61,032 nucleotides of DNA. Source: Candidatus Glomeribacter gigasporarum BEG34 (lineage in GTDB: Bacteria; Pseudomonadota; Gammaproteobacteria; Burkholderiales; Burkholderiaceae). Both the position numbers and the translations under genes were made by a program. Below are positions 37,419 to 45,594 of the stretch, piece by piece. Location: assembly GCF_000227585.1 (NCBI RefSeq), contig NZ_CAFB01000037.1, positions 82,878-143,909 of the forward strand, given 5' to 3'. The notes under the pieces are model-generated. The model saw only the letters and a list, made by a program, of their open reading frames with translations. It ran no database searches and was not told the origin of the DNA. Within the stretch, counting starts at the first letter, position 1, and every line of letters starts with the position of its first letter.

Positions 37419-39329
37419 ATGACTAAATATCCATTGCTTAAAACGATTGACGATCCCGCCGCGCTGCGTTCGCTCGACCGGCGCGCGCTCAAACAGCTGG
37501 CCGACGAACTGCGCGCCTTTGTGCTGGAAAGCGTCTCGCGCACCGGCGGGCATTTATCGTCTAATTTGGGCACGGTCGAGCTGACCATTGCCTTGCATTA
37601 TGTATTCAATACACCGCACGACCGCATCGTGTGGGATGTCGGACACCAAACCTATCCGCATAAAATTTTGACTGGACGGCGCGCCGCGATGGCGACGCTA
37701 CGCCAGCAGGGCGGACTGTCCGGGTTCCCGCGCCGTTGTGAATCTGAATACGATGCATTTGGCACCGCGCATTCGAGCACTTCCATTTCGGCTGCGCTTG
37801 GCATGGCGCTCGCGAGCCGCTTAAAAGACGAATCCAGATTTTGCATCGCGGTGATTGGCGACGGCGCGATGTCAGCCGGAATGGCCTTTGAAGCGATGAA
37901 CCATGCCGGCGTCTGCGATGATTTACCTCTGATTGTGGTGCTGAACGACAATGATATGTCGATTTCCCCCGCGGTCGGCGCGTTGAACCGTTATCTGGCG
38001 CGGCTGATGTCCGGTCGCTTTTATGCGGCGGCGAAAAAAGGCGTCGAGACGGTGCTGCGCGTCGCGCCGCCGGTGTTGGAATTTGCGCGGCGCTTTGAAG
38101 AACATGCGAAAGGCATGGTCGTGCCAGCCACGCTGTTTGAAGCGCTGGGTTTTAACTACATCGGTCCGATAGACGGGCACGATCTCGATTCGCTGATTCC
38201 AACATTGAATAATCTCAAAGCGCTTAAAGGGCCGCAATTTCTGCATGTGGTGACCAAGAAAGGGCAAGGTTACAAGCTGGCCGAAGCCGATCCGGTGCTC
38301 TATCACGCGCCGGGTCAATTCAATCCGCTCGACGGCGTGCAGCCGAAATCGGCGCGGCGCTCCGCTGCGCGCAAAACGTATACACAGGTATTTGGAGAAT
38401 GGTTGTGCGAAGCGGCGGCGCGCGATGCGCGCATTGTCGGGATTACGCCCGCAATGCGCGAAGGTTCAGGCTTGGTCGAGTTTGAGCGACGTTTTCCAGA
38501 GCGTTATTACGATGTGGGCATTGCCGAGCAGCACGCGCTGACCCTTGCCGGCGGGCTGGCGGTTGAAGGCTTGAAGCCGGTGGTGGCGATTTATTCCACC
38601 TTTTTGCAGCGCGCCTATGACCAGCTTATCCACGATATTGCGCTGCAGAAACTGCCGGTGGTGTTTGCAATCGACCGCGCCGGCGTGGTCGGCGCAGACG
38701 GCGCAACGCATATGGGCGCGTATGATCTCGCCTTTCTGCGCTGCATTCCCAATCTGACGGTGATGGCCGCTTCCGACGAAAACGAGTGCTGGCAGATGCT
38801 CAATACCGCGGCGCAACTCAATGGGCCGGCGGCGGTGCGTTATCCGCGCGGCTCAGGGCCGGGCGCACCGGTTTTCAAACATGCGCGTGCGTTGCCGATA
38901 GGCCGCGGCGAGATGCGGCGCGAATCCGCGCAGCCGTGCGGCCAGCGGATTGCGATTCTTGCATTTGGCACGATGGTCGCGCAGAGTCTGATCGCGGCCG
39001 AGCAGCTCGATGCCAGCGTGGCGAATATGCGCTTTGTCAAACCGCTGGATCAAACGCTCGTCGTCCAGTTGGCGCAAACCCACGACGCGCTGGTCACAGT
39101 TGAAGAAGGCTGCGTGATGGGCGGCGCGGGTTCGGCGTGCATCGAATCTCTGCTCGCGCATGGCATTGAGCGCCCGATGCTGCAACTCGGATTGTCAGAC
39201 CGCTTTATCGATCATGGCGATCCAGCCCGCTTGCTCACGGACCACGGTTTGGACGGTGAAGGCATTGCGCAAGCCATTCAAAACCGTTTTTCTTCTGCGG
39301 CGCAGCGTTTTTCCAAGCGGGTAGCCTAG
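37419..39329 (+). CDS. dxs: 1-deoxy-D-xylulose-5-phosphate synthase
   Basis: The 636-residue thiamine-diphosphate enzyme that starts the MEP isoprenoid pathway from pyruvate and glyceraldehyde 3-phosphate. [29 protein letters not shown] with the following LNDNDMSIS (cofactor binding), and [15 protein letters not shown] are the family blocks; the C-terminal transketolase domain is complete. The ATG follows the repeat by one or two bases with no clear ribosome-binding site. The TAG stop (39327-39329) is again the edge of a repeat. Confidence 0.95.
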   Translation: MTKYPLLKTIDDPAALRSLDRRALKQLADELRAFVLESVSRTGGHLSSNLGTVELTIALHYVFNTPHDRIVWDVGHQTYPHKILTGRRAAMATLRQQGGLSGFPRRCESEYDAFGTAHSSTSISAALGMALASRLKDESRFCIAVIGDGAMSAGMAFEAMNHAGVCDDLPLIVVLNDNDMSISPAVGALNRYLARLMSGRFYAAAKKGVETVLRVAPPVLEFARRFEEHAKGMVVPATLFEALGFNYIGPIDGHDLDSLIPTLNNLKALKGPQFLHVVTKKGQGYKLAEADPVLYHAPGQFNPLDGVQPKSARRSAARKTYTQVFGEWLCEAAARDARIVGITPAMREGSGLVEFERRFPERYYDVGIAEQHALTLAGGLAVEGLKPVVAIYSTFLQRAYDQLIHDIALQKLPVVFAIDRAGVVGADGATHMGAYDLAFLRCIPNLTVMAASDENECWQMLNTAAQLNGPAAVRYPRGSGPGAPVFKHARALPIGRGEMRRESAQPCGQRIAILAFGTMVAQSLIAAEQLDASVANMRFVKPLDQTLVVQLAQTHDALVTVEEGCVMGGAGSACIESLLAHGIERPMLQLGLSDRFIDHGDPARLLTDHGLDGEGIAQAIQNRFSSAAQRFSKRVA

Positions 39330-39403
39330 AGCATTTTTCAGTGAGATTGCTACTGGCGCGAGCGCGCAGCAACACAGTGCCAGCCGCTGAAAAATGCTCT
39401 AAA
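39327..39403. repeat. 77-bp palindromic repeat supplying stop codons to dxs and yidC
   Basis: TAGAGCATTTTTCAGTGAG to GCCGCTGAAAAATGCTCTAA. The first three bases are the dxs TAG stop, and CTA at 39399-39401 is, on the other strand, the TAG stop of the convergent yidC. The element is exactly the intergenic region. Confidence 0.88.
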
Positions 39404-41042
39404 CAACAGGATTCGAAAAGCGGCGCGCAATATACCACTGTTGCGCAATCGAAAGCATATTATTCACGACATAATACAAAACCAGACCCGCCGGAAAAAA
39501 GAAGAACATCACTGAAAACGCCAGCGGCATGAAGAGCATCATTTTTGCCTGCAATGGATCAGGCGGCGTCGGATTCAGGCGTGTCTGGATAAACATTGTC
39601 GCGGTCATCAACACCGGCAGAATAAAATAAGGATCGGGCCTGGATAAATCCCGAATCCAGCCAAGCCAGGGCGCGCCGCGCATTTCCACGGAGGCGAGCA
39701 ATACCCAGTACAAGGCGATAAACACGGGAATCTGGATTAAAACCGGCAAACATCCGCCAAAGGGATTGACCTTTTCCGTTTTATAGAGCGCCATTAACGC
39801 GGCATTCATTTTCTGCGGGTCGCCTTTGAATTGCTCGCGCAGGGTTTGCATCCGCGGCGTGATTTTTCTCATCCGCGCCATGGAACGGTAACTGGCCGCG
39901 GATAAAGGAAAGAATGCCGCCTTGATCAGGAGCGTCAGCACAATAATAGACCAGCCCCAATTTCCCAGCAGGCTGTGAATTTTCTCAAGCAGCCAGAACA
40001 GCGGCTTGGCGATCAGCGTCATCCAGCCGTAATCCTTGACTAACTCCAGACCCGGCGCGATGCGCTCCAGCATTCGCTCTTCCGCCGGGCCGGAAAAAAG
40101 ACGGGAACGCGCTTCAATGCTTTGTCCAGGTTCAACCGTTTGCAGATTCTGTTTGGCGCCGACGCGATACAGGGATGGACCGAGCTTGCCGACATACATC
40201 TCCCGCGGCGTGCCTTGCGGGGCGATCCACGCCGATGCGAAATGGTATTGCGTCATCGCAATCCAGCCGTTGTCTGCCTGAGCTGTGTATTCAGCCTTGC
40301 CTTTATCAATATCGCCAAAGGAAATTTTCTGGAGACGCTGCTGGGCGGTATACACTGCCGGGCCGATAAAAGTATGCGAGAAACGCGGCGCCTCGACCGG
40401 CGCGTTATCGCGCACCAGCTCTGTATATAACGCTGGCCTCACTGCGGTTGCGCCCGCATTGATGATTTGATGACGCACATCCATCACATAACTGCCGCGC
40501 GTGAATCTATAGGTTTTAACCAGTTGAACGCCGCCTTTGACGGGCGATTTAAACTGTACCTCCAGCGTATCCGCGCCGTCCGTGAGTTCGCGCGGACCCG
40601 GCTGCACCGTAAATAGATCATGGTGATTGGGAAAGGCGTCCCCGGATGGGCCTCCGACTAGACCGGTGCGCGCAAGATAGGTATGCGCGGGCCTTTCATC
40701 AAACAGGGTCATAGACAGAGAGCTTTTTTCAGTGCCCCCAGGCCGAACTAGCCTCAGTTTGGAGAGTGTTCCGCCGCGCGTATCGATCTGGATATCGTAG
40801 ACATCCGTTTTAACGTGGACTTTTTCGCCTGCCGGCGCGCCAGGTTGATCTGGCGCGCGGTTTTCGGAAACGGGCGGCAGATCAGCGGTTCGTGTATTTG
40901 AAGAGCGGATTCCGGAAGTTTGCGGAGATGTGGCGCTTGGGAAAAACAGGGATGAACGGCCATGCTCGCGTTGCCAGTTGTCAAAAAGCATCACGAGCGA
41001 AATGGTGAAAATGATCCACAAAACAGAGCGCTTAACATCCAT
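39399..41042 (-). CDS. yidC: Membrane protein insertase YidC
   Basis: A 547-residue inner-membrane insertase. One N-terminal anchor ([18 protein letters not shown]) is followed by a large periplasmic beta domain and a conserved five-helix core: [22 protein letters not shown] with the key Arg-containing region downstream, [24 protein letters not shown] and the last helices before the RRF ending. It folds and inserts membrane proteins alone or with Sec. The start at 41042 matches the family (MDVKRSVLW); an ATG seven codons upstream is less likely. The stop is repeat-derived. trmE, often next, is absent. Confidence 0.95.
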   Translation of the reverse strand: MDVKRSVLWIIFTISLVMLFDNWQREHGRSSLFFPSATSPQTSGIRSSNTRTADLPPVSENRAPDQPGAPAGEKVHVKTDVYDIQIDTRGGTLSKLRLVRPGGTEKSSLSMTLFDERPAHTYLARTGLVGGPSGDAFPNHHDLFTVQPGPRELTDGADTLEVQFKSPVKGGVQLVKTYRFTRGSYVMDVRHQIINAGATAVRPALYTELVRDNAPVEAPRFSHTFIGPAVYTAQQRLQKISFGDIDKGKAEYTAQADNGWIAMTQYHFASAWIAPQGTPREMYVGKLGPSLYRVGAKQNLQTVEPGQSIEARSRLFSGPAEERMLERIAPGLELVKDYGWMTLIAKPLFWLLEKIHSLLGNWGWSIIVLTLLIKAAFFPLSAASYRSMARMRKITPRMQTLREQFKGDPQKMNAALMALYKTEKVNPFGGCLPVLIQIPVFIALYWVLLASVEMRGAPWLGWIRDLSRPDPYFILPVLMTATMFIQTRLNPTPPDPLQAKMMLFMPLAFSVMFFFFPAGLVLYYVVNNMLSIAQQWYIARRFSNPVV

Positions 41043-41068
41043 TGACAGGGTTCTCTTTAACAAATGTT

Positions 41069-41311
41069 TTAAATGGCGGCATCGGATTTGAACGGATAGG
41101 ATTCAGGGACGGGATCAAAGCCGCCGGCTGAAAAGGGATGGCAGCGGCAGACTCTCTTGAATGCAAGCAGGCTGCCGCGCGCTGCGCCGTACTGCTTAAT
41201 TGCGTGATGCGCATAATCTGCGCATGAAGGCATAAAGCGGCAACGGTGACCCAGCATTGGGCTGAATGCGAATTTGTAGCAGCGCAGCAGTGCAAGAAGC
41301 AGGGTGTGCAT
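41069..41311 (-). CDS. yidD: Membrane protein insertion efficiency factor YidD
   Basis: An 80-residue protein with the family pattern: [15 protein letters not shown] near residue 24, [25 protein letters not shown] in the second half, Cys-rich as usual. It assists YidC, whose gene follows after 26 bases. It stands in the invariant rpmH-rnpA-yidD-yidC order. Confidence 0.93.
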   Translation of the reverse strand: MHTLLLALLRCYKFAFSPMLGHRCRFMPSCADYAHHAIKQYGAARGSLLAFKRVCRCHPFSAGGFDPVPESYPFKSDAAI

Positions 41312-41348
41312 GAGGAAATGGAAAATTAAGTTGCGCGAATCTATGGTT

Positions 41349-41744
41349 TTAAGTCTGTGTTATCCGCCTGAGGGCGGCGGCGAATAATATTTCTATTTCG
41401 TCACGGCACATTTTTTTCAGCGCAGGCGATGATGCGCTCCGGAACGCTTGTTTATCCAAGCGGCGGTATAGCCTGAGCAGAATATCCCAGCCAAAAAGCT
41501 GGGCGCGACGAACCCGGAATATTTCGCGTCCAAGCCGTTTAATCAGCGCGCGGCTGACCGCGCGCGGCGCAGCCTTGAGGCCAACGACGAGGCCAATGCG
41601 GGCCGCTTTGCACGTGCGGCGTCCATAAAGGACAAAATGCGCAGTGCGTTCCCAGGGACGCAAGCGAAAAGCGGATGAAAACTCATCCGCTTTTAAAAGC
41701 CTTGCATTTTGGGGTAAGGGAGCGCGAACGCGCTCATTGATCAT
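41349..41744 (-). CDS. rnpA: Ribonuclease P protein component
   Basis: A 131-residue basic protein that supports the RNase P RNA in tRNA 5' maturation. [26 protein letters not shown] is the N-terminal part (about residues 15-40) and [14 protein letters not shown] the arginine-rich RNR region, with Ser in place of the usual first Arg-Asn pattern. The ATG is separated from the rpmH stop by two bases. Confidence 0.92.
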   Translation of the reverse strand: MINERVRAPLPQNARLLKADEFSSAFRLRPWERTAHFVLYGRRTCKAARIGLVVGLKAAPRAVSRALIKRLGREIFRVRRAQLFGWDILLRLYRRLDKQAFRSASSPALKKMCRDEIEILFAAALRRITQT

Positions 41745-41746
41745 AC

Positions 41747-41881
41747 CTAAACCGATAGGCGTTTACGTCCTTTCGCGCGCCGCGCATTGATGACTCTGCG
41801 CCCCCCCCCTGTTTTCATACGGGCGCGAAAACCGTGGGTGCGTTGACGGCATATCACTGAAGGTTGATAAGTGCGTTTCAT
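41747..41881 (-). CDS. rpmH: 50S ribosomal protein L34
   Basis: A 44-residue basic ribosomal protein: [39 protein letters not shown]. It differs from the usual sequence at [11 protein letters not shown] (normally PSVTRRKRTHG) and at MKTGGGRR (normally MKTAGGRK). The three glycines are encoded by a run of nine G (41801-41809 as C on the plus strand). The first gene of the rpmH-rnpA-yidD-yidC cluster; dnaA, normally divergent upstream, is absent. Confidence 0.95.
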   Translation of the reverse strand: MKRTYQPSVICRQRTHGFRARMKTGGGRRVINARRAKGRKRLSV

Positions 41882-41914
41882 ATTTTTCTGCTTGTGATTC
41901 AGTCAAATCCTTTT

Positions 41915-41943
41915 ATTTAAACAACTTTTAGGCTAAGCGTCAA
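41915..41943 (-). promoter_or_regulatory. Candidate rpmH promoter
   Basis: On the minus strand TTGACG (41943-41938) and TTAAAT (41920-41915) are spaced 17 bp apart, 33 bases ahead of the rpmH ATG. The -35 match is good and the -10 is weak. The whole intergenic region is AT-rich. Confidence 0.45.
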
Positions 41944-41956
41944 TAGTGCACAGGCT

Positions 41957-43273
41957 CTATTTTTTCAGACCGACCCCATAGAAAACCGTTGCGCCGAACA
42001 TATAACCTTTGAAGCCAGTGACATTTTTATTGAGTACATAATAGTTGATCGGATACGCAATTGCTGTATAGGGCTGCTCGCTCTTGAAAATTTTCTGCGC
42101 TTTGAGATAAAGCGCCGTGCGCTGGCCGATATCAAGCGTGCGCACCGCCTGCTCAAGCAGCGCATTAAATGCTCTGGCCTTGCTGCCTTCGCACCATTGC
42201 GAGAAGTTGCTGCCGCGCATTGCGCGGCAACCCAAGGACCATTGCATCGGCGGCAGCGGCGCGACCCCTGCCTGCGCGTGGCCGAAATGCACAGCATCGA
42301 TAGTGGCCTTCTTATCGATGACCATATCGAGTGCGCGCCGCATGTCCACATTGTCAAGCGGCGGATGTTTGACGTTGTATGCCAGCAAATTAAGGGCGAA
42401 ATTCCTGTTCTCGCCGCCGATGACTTGAAGATGCGGGTGGGTCTTCAACTCGGCATATGGCGTAATCGCAAACACCAGCCGGGAGAGCTGTACATCCTCC
42501 GGTGTCCAGTCGTCTGGACTGCCCTTGAAATGGATCGTCGCGTCTTTGAGATATTTCTCAAAAATAAACGGCCCGGTTCCAATGGGTTTCTGTTTGATTT
42601 CGGGCACTTTGTCTGCCTTGAGCAATTGACCTGCATATTCAGCAGAGTAAATAGAGGCCGCCGGGACCGCAAAACTGCCGAGAAAAGGCTCACTGGCAGA
42701 CTTCAGCGTAAAACGCACGGTATAGGAATGTGGAGGACCCACGGCTTCGACTTTCTCAATATTGTCAAAGCCAAAGAATTCCGCGCCTGGAAATTCAGAC
42801 GGATAAGCCTTGCGAAACGGCATATCCGGGTCGAGCATGCGCCTGAAAGTGAAGACTACATCCTTGGCATTGAACTCACGCGAGGGCGTGAACCAGGGCG
42901 TGGTATGGAACTTCACGCCATGCCGGAGAATAAAGGTATAGACCCGGCCGTCGGGGGAAATCTTCCATCGCTTGGCAAGCGCAGGCCCCAGTTTCGTAGT
43001 GCCGCGCTCGTATTGCACCAACTGGTTGTAAATCGTGCCGCCAGAAGCCGTATAGTCGGTGCTTGACGCATACTGCGCTACATCAAATCCGGCTGGAGCG
43101 CCTTCAGAGCAATAGACGAGCGTCCTGCCCTTTCCTGCAAGCGCCGCGTTCAGCGATGAAAGCCCGTTGAACGCGCCTGCCTGTGCGCGATGAGGCGCAA
43201 TCAGCGCGGCGGTTGTCAGAATAGCAGCCGCTGAAAAATGCGCTAGCTTCAGGAAGAAAGATAGGGTGTGCAT
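41957..43273 (-). CDS. DppA-like binding protein with large internal deletions
   Basis: The 438-residue product is a paralogue of the binding protein at 24737: TLVYCSEGAPAGFD, YTFILRHGVKFHTTPWF, GTGPFIFEKYLKDATIHFKG and MRRALDMVIDKKATI. Compared with it, about 22 residues are missing after FAITPYA and about 100 after PPMQWSLG, where the text jumps straight to GSNFSQW. The lost part includes much of the second lobe. The frame stays open, so this is a decaying gene rather than an obvious pseudogene. A signal peptide is present, and half a palindromic repeat (43224-43247) is embedded in it, encoding KLAHFSAA. Confidence 0.75.
   Translation of the reverse strand: MHTLSFFLKLAHFSAAAILTTAALIAPHRAQAGAFNGLSSLNAALAGKGRTLVYCSEGAPAGFDVAQYASSTDYTASGGTIYNQLVQYERGTTKLGPALAKRWKISPDGRVYTFILRHGVKFHTTPWFTPSREFNAKDVVFTFRRMLDPDMPFRKAYPSEFPGAEFFGFDNIEKVEAVGPPHSYTVRFTLKSASEPFLGSFAVPAASIYSAEYAGQLLKADKVPEIKQKPIGTGPFIFEKYLKDATIHFKGSPDDWTPEDVQLSRLVFAITPYAELKTHPHLQVIGGENRNFALNLLAYNVKHPPLDNVDMRRALDMVIDKKATIDAVHFGHAQAGVAPLPPMQWSLGCRAMRGSNFSQWCEGSKARAFNALLEQAVRTLDIGQRTALYLKAQKIFKSEQPYTAIAYPINYYVLNKNVTGFKGYMFGATVFYGVGLKK
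43224..43247. repeat. Half palindromic repeat inside the signal-peptide region
   Basis: GCAGCCGCTGAAAAATGCGCTAGC matches the right arm of the repeat family and is read in frame on the minus strand within the DppA-like signal peptide. Confidence 0.5.
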
Positions 43274-43416
43274 GACAGCCGCCTATGAGGGTGATTCATA
43301 CGAATAGCATAGGGGCTGTCGCTGAATTATTTAAGATGAAAAGACCACTATGAAGCCGAGCGCGCCGCGCGGCCCATCCCTCGAAACAGCGGTCCGGGTA
43401 GATGGCTCTATGCAAA

Positions 43417-44178
43417 TCAGGCTATCTCTACCGCATATTCAGGTTTCTTTCCGGAAGACTCCCCTTTCTCTTCTTCCAACGCTGGCTGCACTGCAGGCTG
43501 TGGTTTAAGAAGCGCTGTCAGCCTGGTCCAATGTTTTTCTTCCATCTTGCTGAAGTCATTGAAACAGACGGCATGCAGAATATCCAACAGAACACGGAGT
43601 TCTTCTATACGTGCAGAGATTCTGGGGTCCTCTTCTATTTCTTGAGATTCATGCACGTCAAGAGAAGGCGTGGCGCTGGCTAAAGGGATGTGACCGGGAA
43701 CGCTTTGTGTAGCAGAACAGTCGGAATGCGCAGATAAATGGTCAGCGCTGGAATCATTAACAGCCTTGGAATTTTCCGCGGAGAAGCGAATGTCGCCTAG
43801 AAATTTGAGACAGTTTTCGAGGACCTCTGCACATGCACCTGGGCTGAGTTGCGACGCTATTTTTTGCGCCTGTTGCTTTACATCCTGTTCAGGGTCGATT
43901 CCAAACGTGCTGAAAAGTTCGTTCATCTGAGCGTCTAGGTTCCGTATTCTGGCGAGCAGGTAGGCATCTTGCGCATCTACAGTTATGTAGTGGTTGTTCA
44001 CCAAATTTTTCACACTCGTCTCTACCCGCGTTCCTCCGAAAACACAGCCAGTTATTTTATTAAGGCTATCTATAATTACGGAGTCCGCATACTCCCCTGC
44101 AGAACTTGCAAGGGTTTGGATCACGCCATATTCTCTTGGCGTTACGTCGGTATTTGCATTACTTACTGTTGGCAACAT
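43417..44178 (-). CDS. Unrecognised protein, possible effector
   Basis: The 253-residue product matches nothing I know. It is soluble and mostly helical by appearance, with a middle segment of regular helices (about residues 75-130) and a Ser/Glu-rich, low-complexity second half (EIEEDPRISARIEE, then EEEKGESSGKKPE). There is no signal peptide or membrane segment. A good AAGGAGT site stands before the ATG, so it is likely translated. It lies alone between the deleted DppA paralogue and the DUF2818 gene. The composition is compatible with a secreted effector, but this is only a guess. Confidence 0.5.
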   Translation of the reverse strand: MLPTVSNANTDVTPREYGVIQTLASSAGEYADSVIIDSLNKITGCVFGGTRVETSVKNLVNNHYITVDAQDAYLLARIRNLDAQMNELFSTFGIDPEQDVKQQAQKIASQLSPGACAEVLENCLKFLGDIRFSAENSKAVNDSSADHLSAHSDCSATQSVPGHIPLASATPSLDVHESQEIEEDPRISARIEELRVLLDILHAVCFNDFSKMEEKHWTRLTALLKPQPAVQPALEEEKGESSGKKPEYAVEIA

Positions 44179-44294
44179 AGGACTACTCCTTCTGTTAGAT
44201 CATTTCTCAAAAAATCTCAAATTCTAAAATGCTGCTACGCTGCCACTTTATCTGTACGATAGATTTAGCCTATTTTAAGAAGTGCTCCAGTTTG

Positions 44295-44630
44295 TTATGC
44301 ATCATCCCGGTACAAATTTACATGAGGCGGCTTCAGCAAATAATAGACGGTAAAGCCCGGAGCAGCAAATATCAGAAAGAGGCAAAATGTTACAACGTAA
44401 AACGGCCAGCGCTGACTAAATACAGCGCCCGCGCGCGCCTCAAGCACGCGGCTAACGGCTCCTACGATGCAATAAAAGGCCAGCAGTTCTGCCAGTTGCC
44501 AACCCAAATGTTTGCGAACGCCTTCACATCGGCGCGGTATCGGCAAACATCCCAGCATGCGTTGGGTGAGAAAGGGTACATTGGCCAACACAAAGGCCAG
44601 CAATACAATGAATATCCCTGCCGGTGACAT
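44295..44630 (-). CDS. DUF2818 membrane protein
   Basis: A 111-residue protein with three or four hydrophobic segments: GIFIVLLAFVLANVPFL, LAELLAFYCIVGAVSRVL and YVVTFCLFLIFAAPGFTVYYLL. It matches the DUF2818 family that normally follows nuoN in Burkholderia. Here the remains of a restriction system lie between them. The function is unknown; the fixed position suggests some link to complex I. Confidence 0.8.
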   Translation of the reverse strand: MSPAGIFIVLLAFVLANVPFLTQRMLGCLPIPRRCEGVRKHLGWQLAELLAFYCIVGAVSRVLEARAGAVFSQRWPFYVVTFCLFLIFAAPGFTVYYLLKPPHVNLYRDDA

Positions 44631-44650
44631 GATTTAAATTGTTTCAAAAA

Positions 44651-45374
44651 TCAATTCATCAGAATCGATTGAATGGTTTGTTGTATGACTTGCTCAATCC
44701 CGCGCTTCCACGCGGGCGCCTCATGTGCGCCCCGAAGGCTGCCGCAGCGATCAAGCAGGGTACGAACGCGGGCGGCGTCTGTCTTCCCAGACCGAAATAA
44801 CGCTTCAAAAAACCCTTTGAATTGCCTCAGCGTCATCGGCACAATGTTGAGCTGCATTTTGACATCGTTCCGAGTGTACCAAACGCCAATCCGAAATGTT
44901 TCGGCCGTATTTGAGTCGATACGGTTCGCAATAAACAGGCCATACACCGGCTTGCCCGGACATTCTGCGTAGTGAACCGCCAAGTCAGCCACATGGCGGC
45001 GCACTGGCTCTCCCTCGGAGGCTTCCTGGCGCGAATTGTCGGTTAACGTCACCTCGACCGCAATGACGTAGTCATCGAACTCAAAAATGAGAGCTGGACC
45101 GTTGCCAGGGGCAGTGCAGACAGGCAAAAAATCCTGGTCAATCTTGAAACGCCGCGCATCAAAAGGTTTATTTAACAAACTGTTGATAGCGAGAAAGGCC
45201 CGCCACAACACCCTCCAGCACCGCGCGCGCTGAATCTTTATGGTCAGTCGGCAAAGTTGCGCCATTGCATAGCGTGACAAAATACAAACGATTGGAATCT
45301 GGAAAATGGAATTCCTGAATCAGCTTTTCGACAAAAATGAAATCGCCTGGCTGCGCATGTTCATTTAATACCAC
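44651..45374 (-). pseudogene. Remnant of AlwI-like type II restriction endonuclease, frameshifted
   Basis: Two frames join into one C-terminal fragment. The first (45374-45168) reads LYFVTLCNGATLPTDHKDSARAVLEG and ends at a stop; the second continues as INSLLNKPFDARRFKIDQDFL and then FEFDDYVIAVEVTLTDNSRQEA, EGEPVRRHVADLA, VYGLFIANRIDSNTAETFR and NIVPMTLRQF. The acidic EVTLT core and RRHV block resemble the AlwI family. The junction near 45170-45185 needs a one-base shift, and the 5' half of the gene is missing. Non-functional. Confidence 0.6.
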
Positions 45375-45511
45375 CTTGTGTCAGCGCACACAATCGTGGT
45401 TGTTCGCAAGCACTCTGCAGCGGCTTTAAGCAATGCTGCGTCCAGGATTTTTGGATTTTTGTAATGCCCGAACGGCACATTGAACTGGCCTTGACGATTC
45501 ACACGGTCAAA
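45333..45511 (-). pseudogene. Remnant of D12-class adenine DNA methyltransferase
   Basis: On the minus strand FDRVNRQGQFNVPFGHYKNP, then AALLKAAAECLRTTTIVCAD and, after a one-base shift, VVLNEHAQPGDFIF read like the middle of a Dam/D12 N6-adenine methyltransferase just before its DPPY motif. That motif is missing: the text passes directly into the restriction-enzyme fragment. A stop lies two codons before the first residue, and no start is present. Together with the AlwI-like piece this is a deleted restriction-modification locus. Confidence 0.55.
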
Positions 45512-45594
45512 CCATTAAAGCATGTTTTATTCAGGAAGAGCGTGCGAGCGGCCGCTTTGGAGAATGACCGGAATGCGCTTTGTAACAGGCACCA

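Noticed and set aside
41882-41956. Possible replication origin next to rpmH
   Set aside because: No DnaA-box cluster (TTATCCACA-type) and no dnaA gene; the region is only 75 bases and is better explained as the rpmH promoter.
42197-43066. 289-codon open frame antisense to the deleted DppA-like gene
   Set aside because: The minus-strand reading is a clear binding protein; the plus-strand reading has no motif or ribosome-binding site.
45168-45374. 68-codon open frame as an independent small gene
   Set aside because: Its reading continues into the AlwI-like frame after a one-base shift, so it is better taken as part of the pseudogene.
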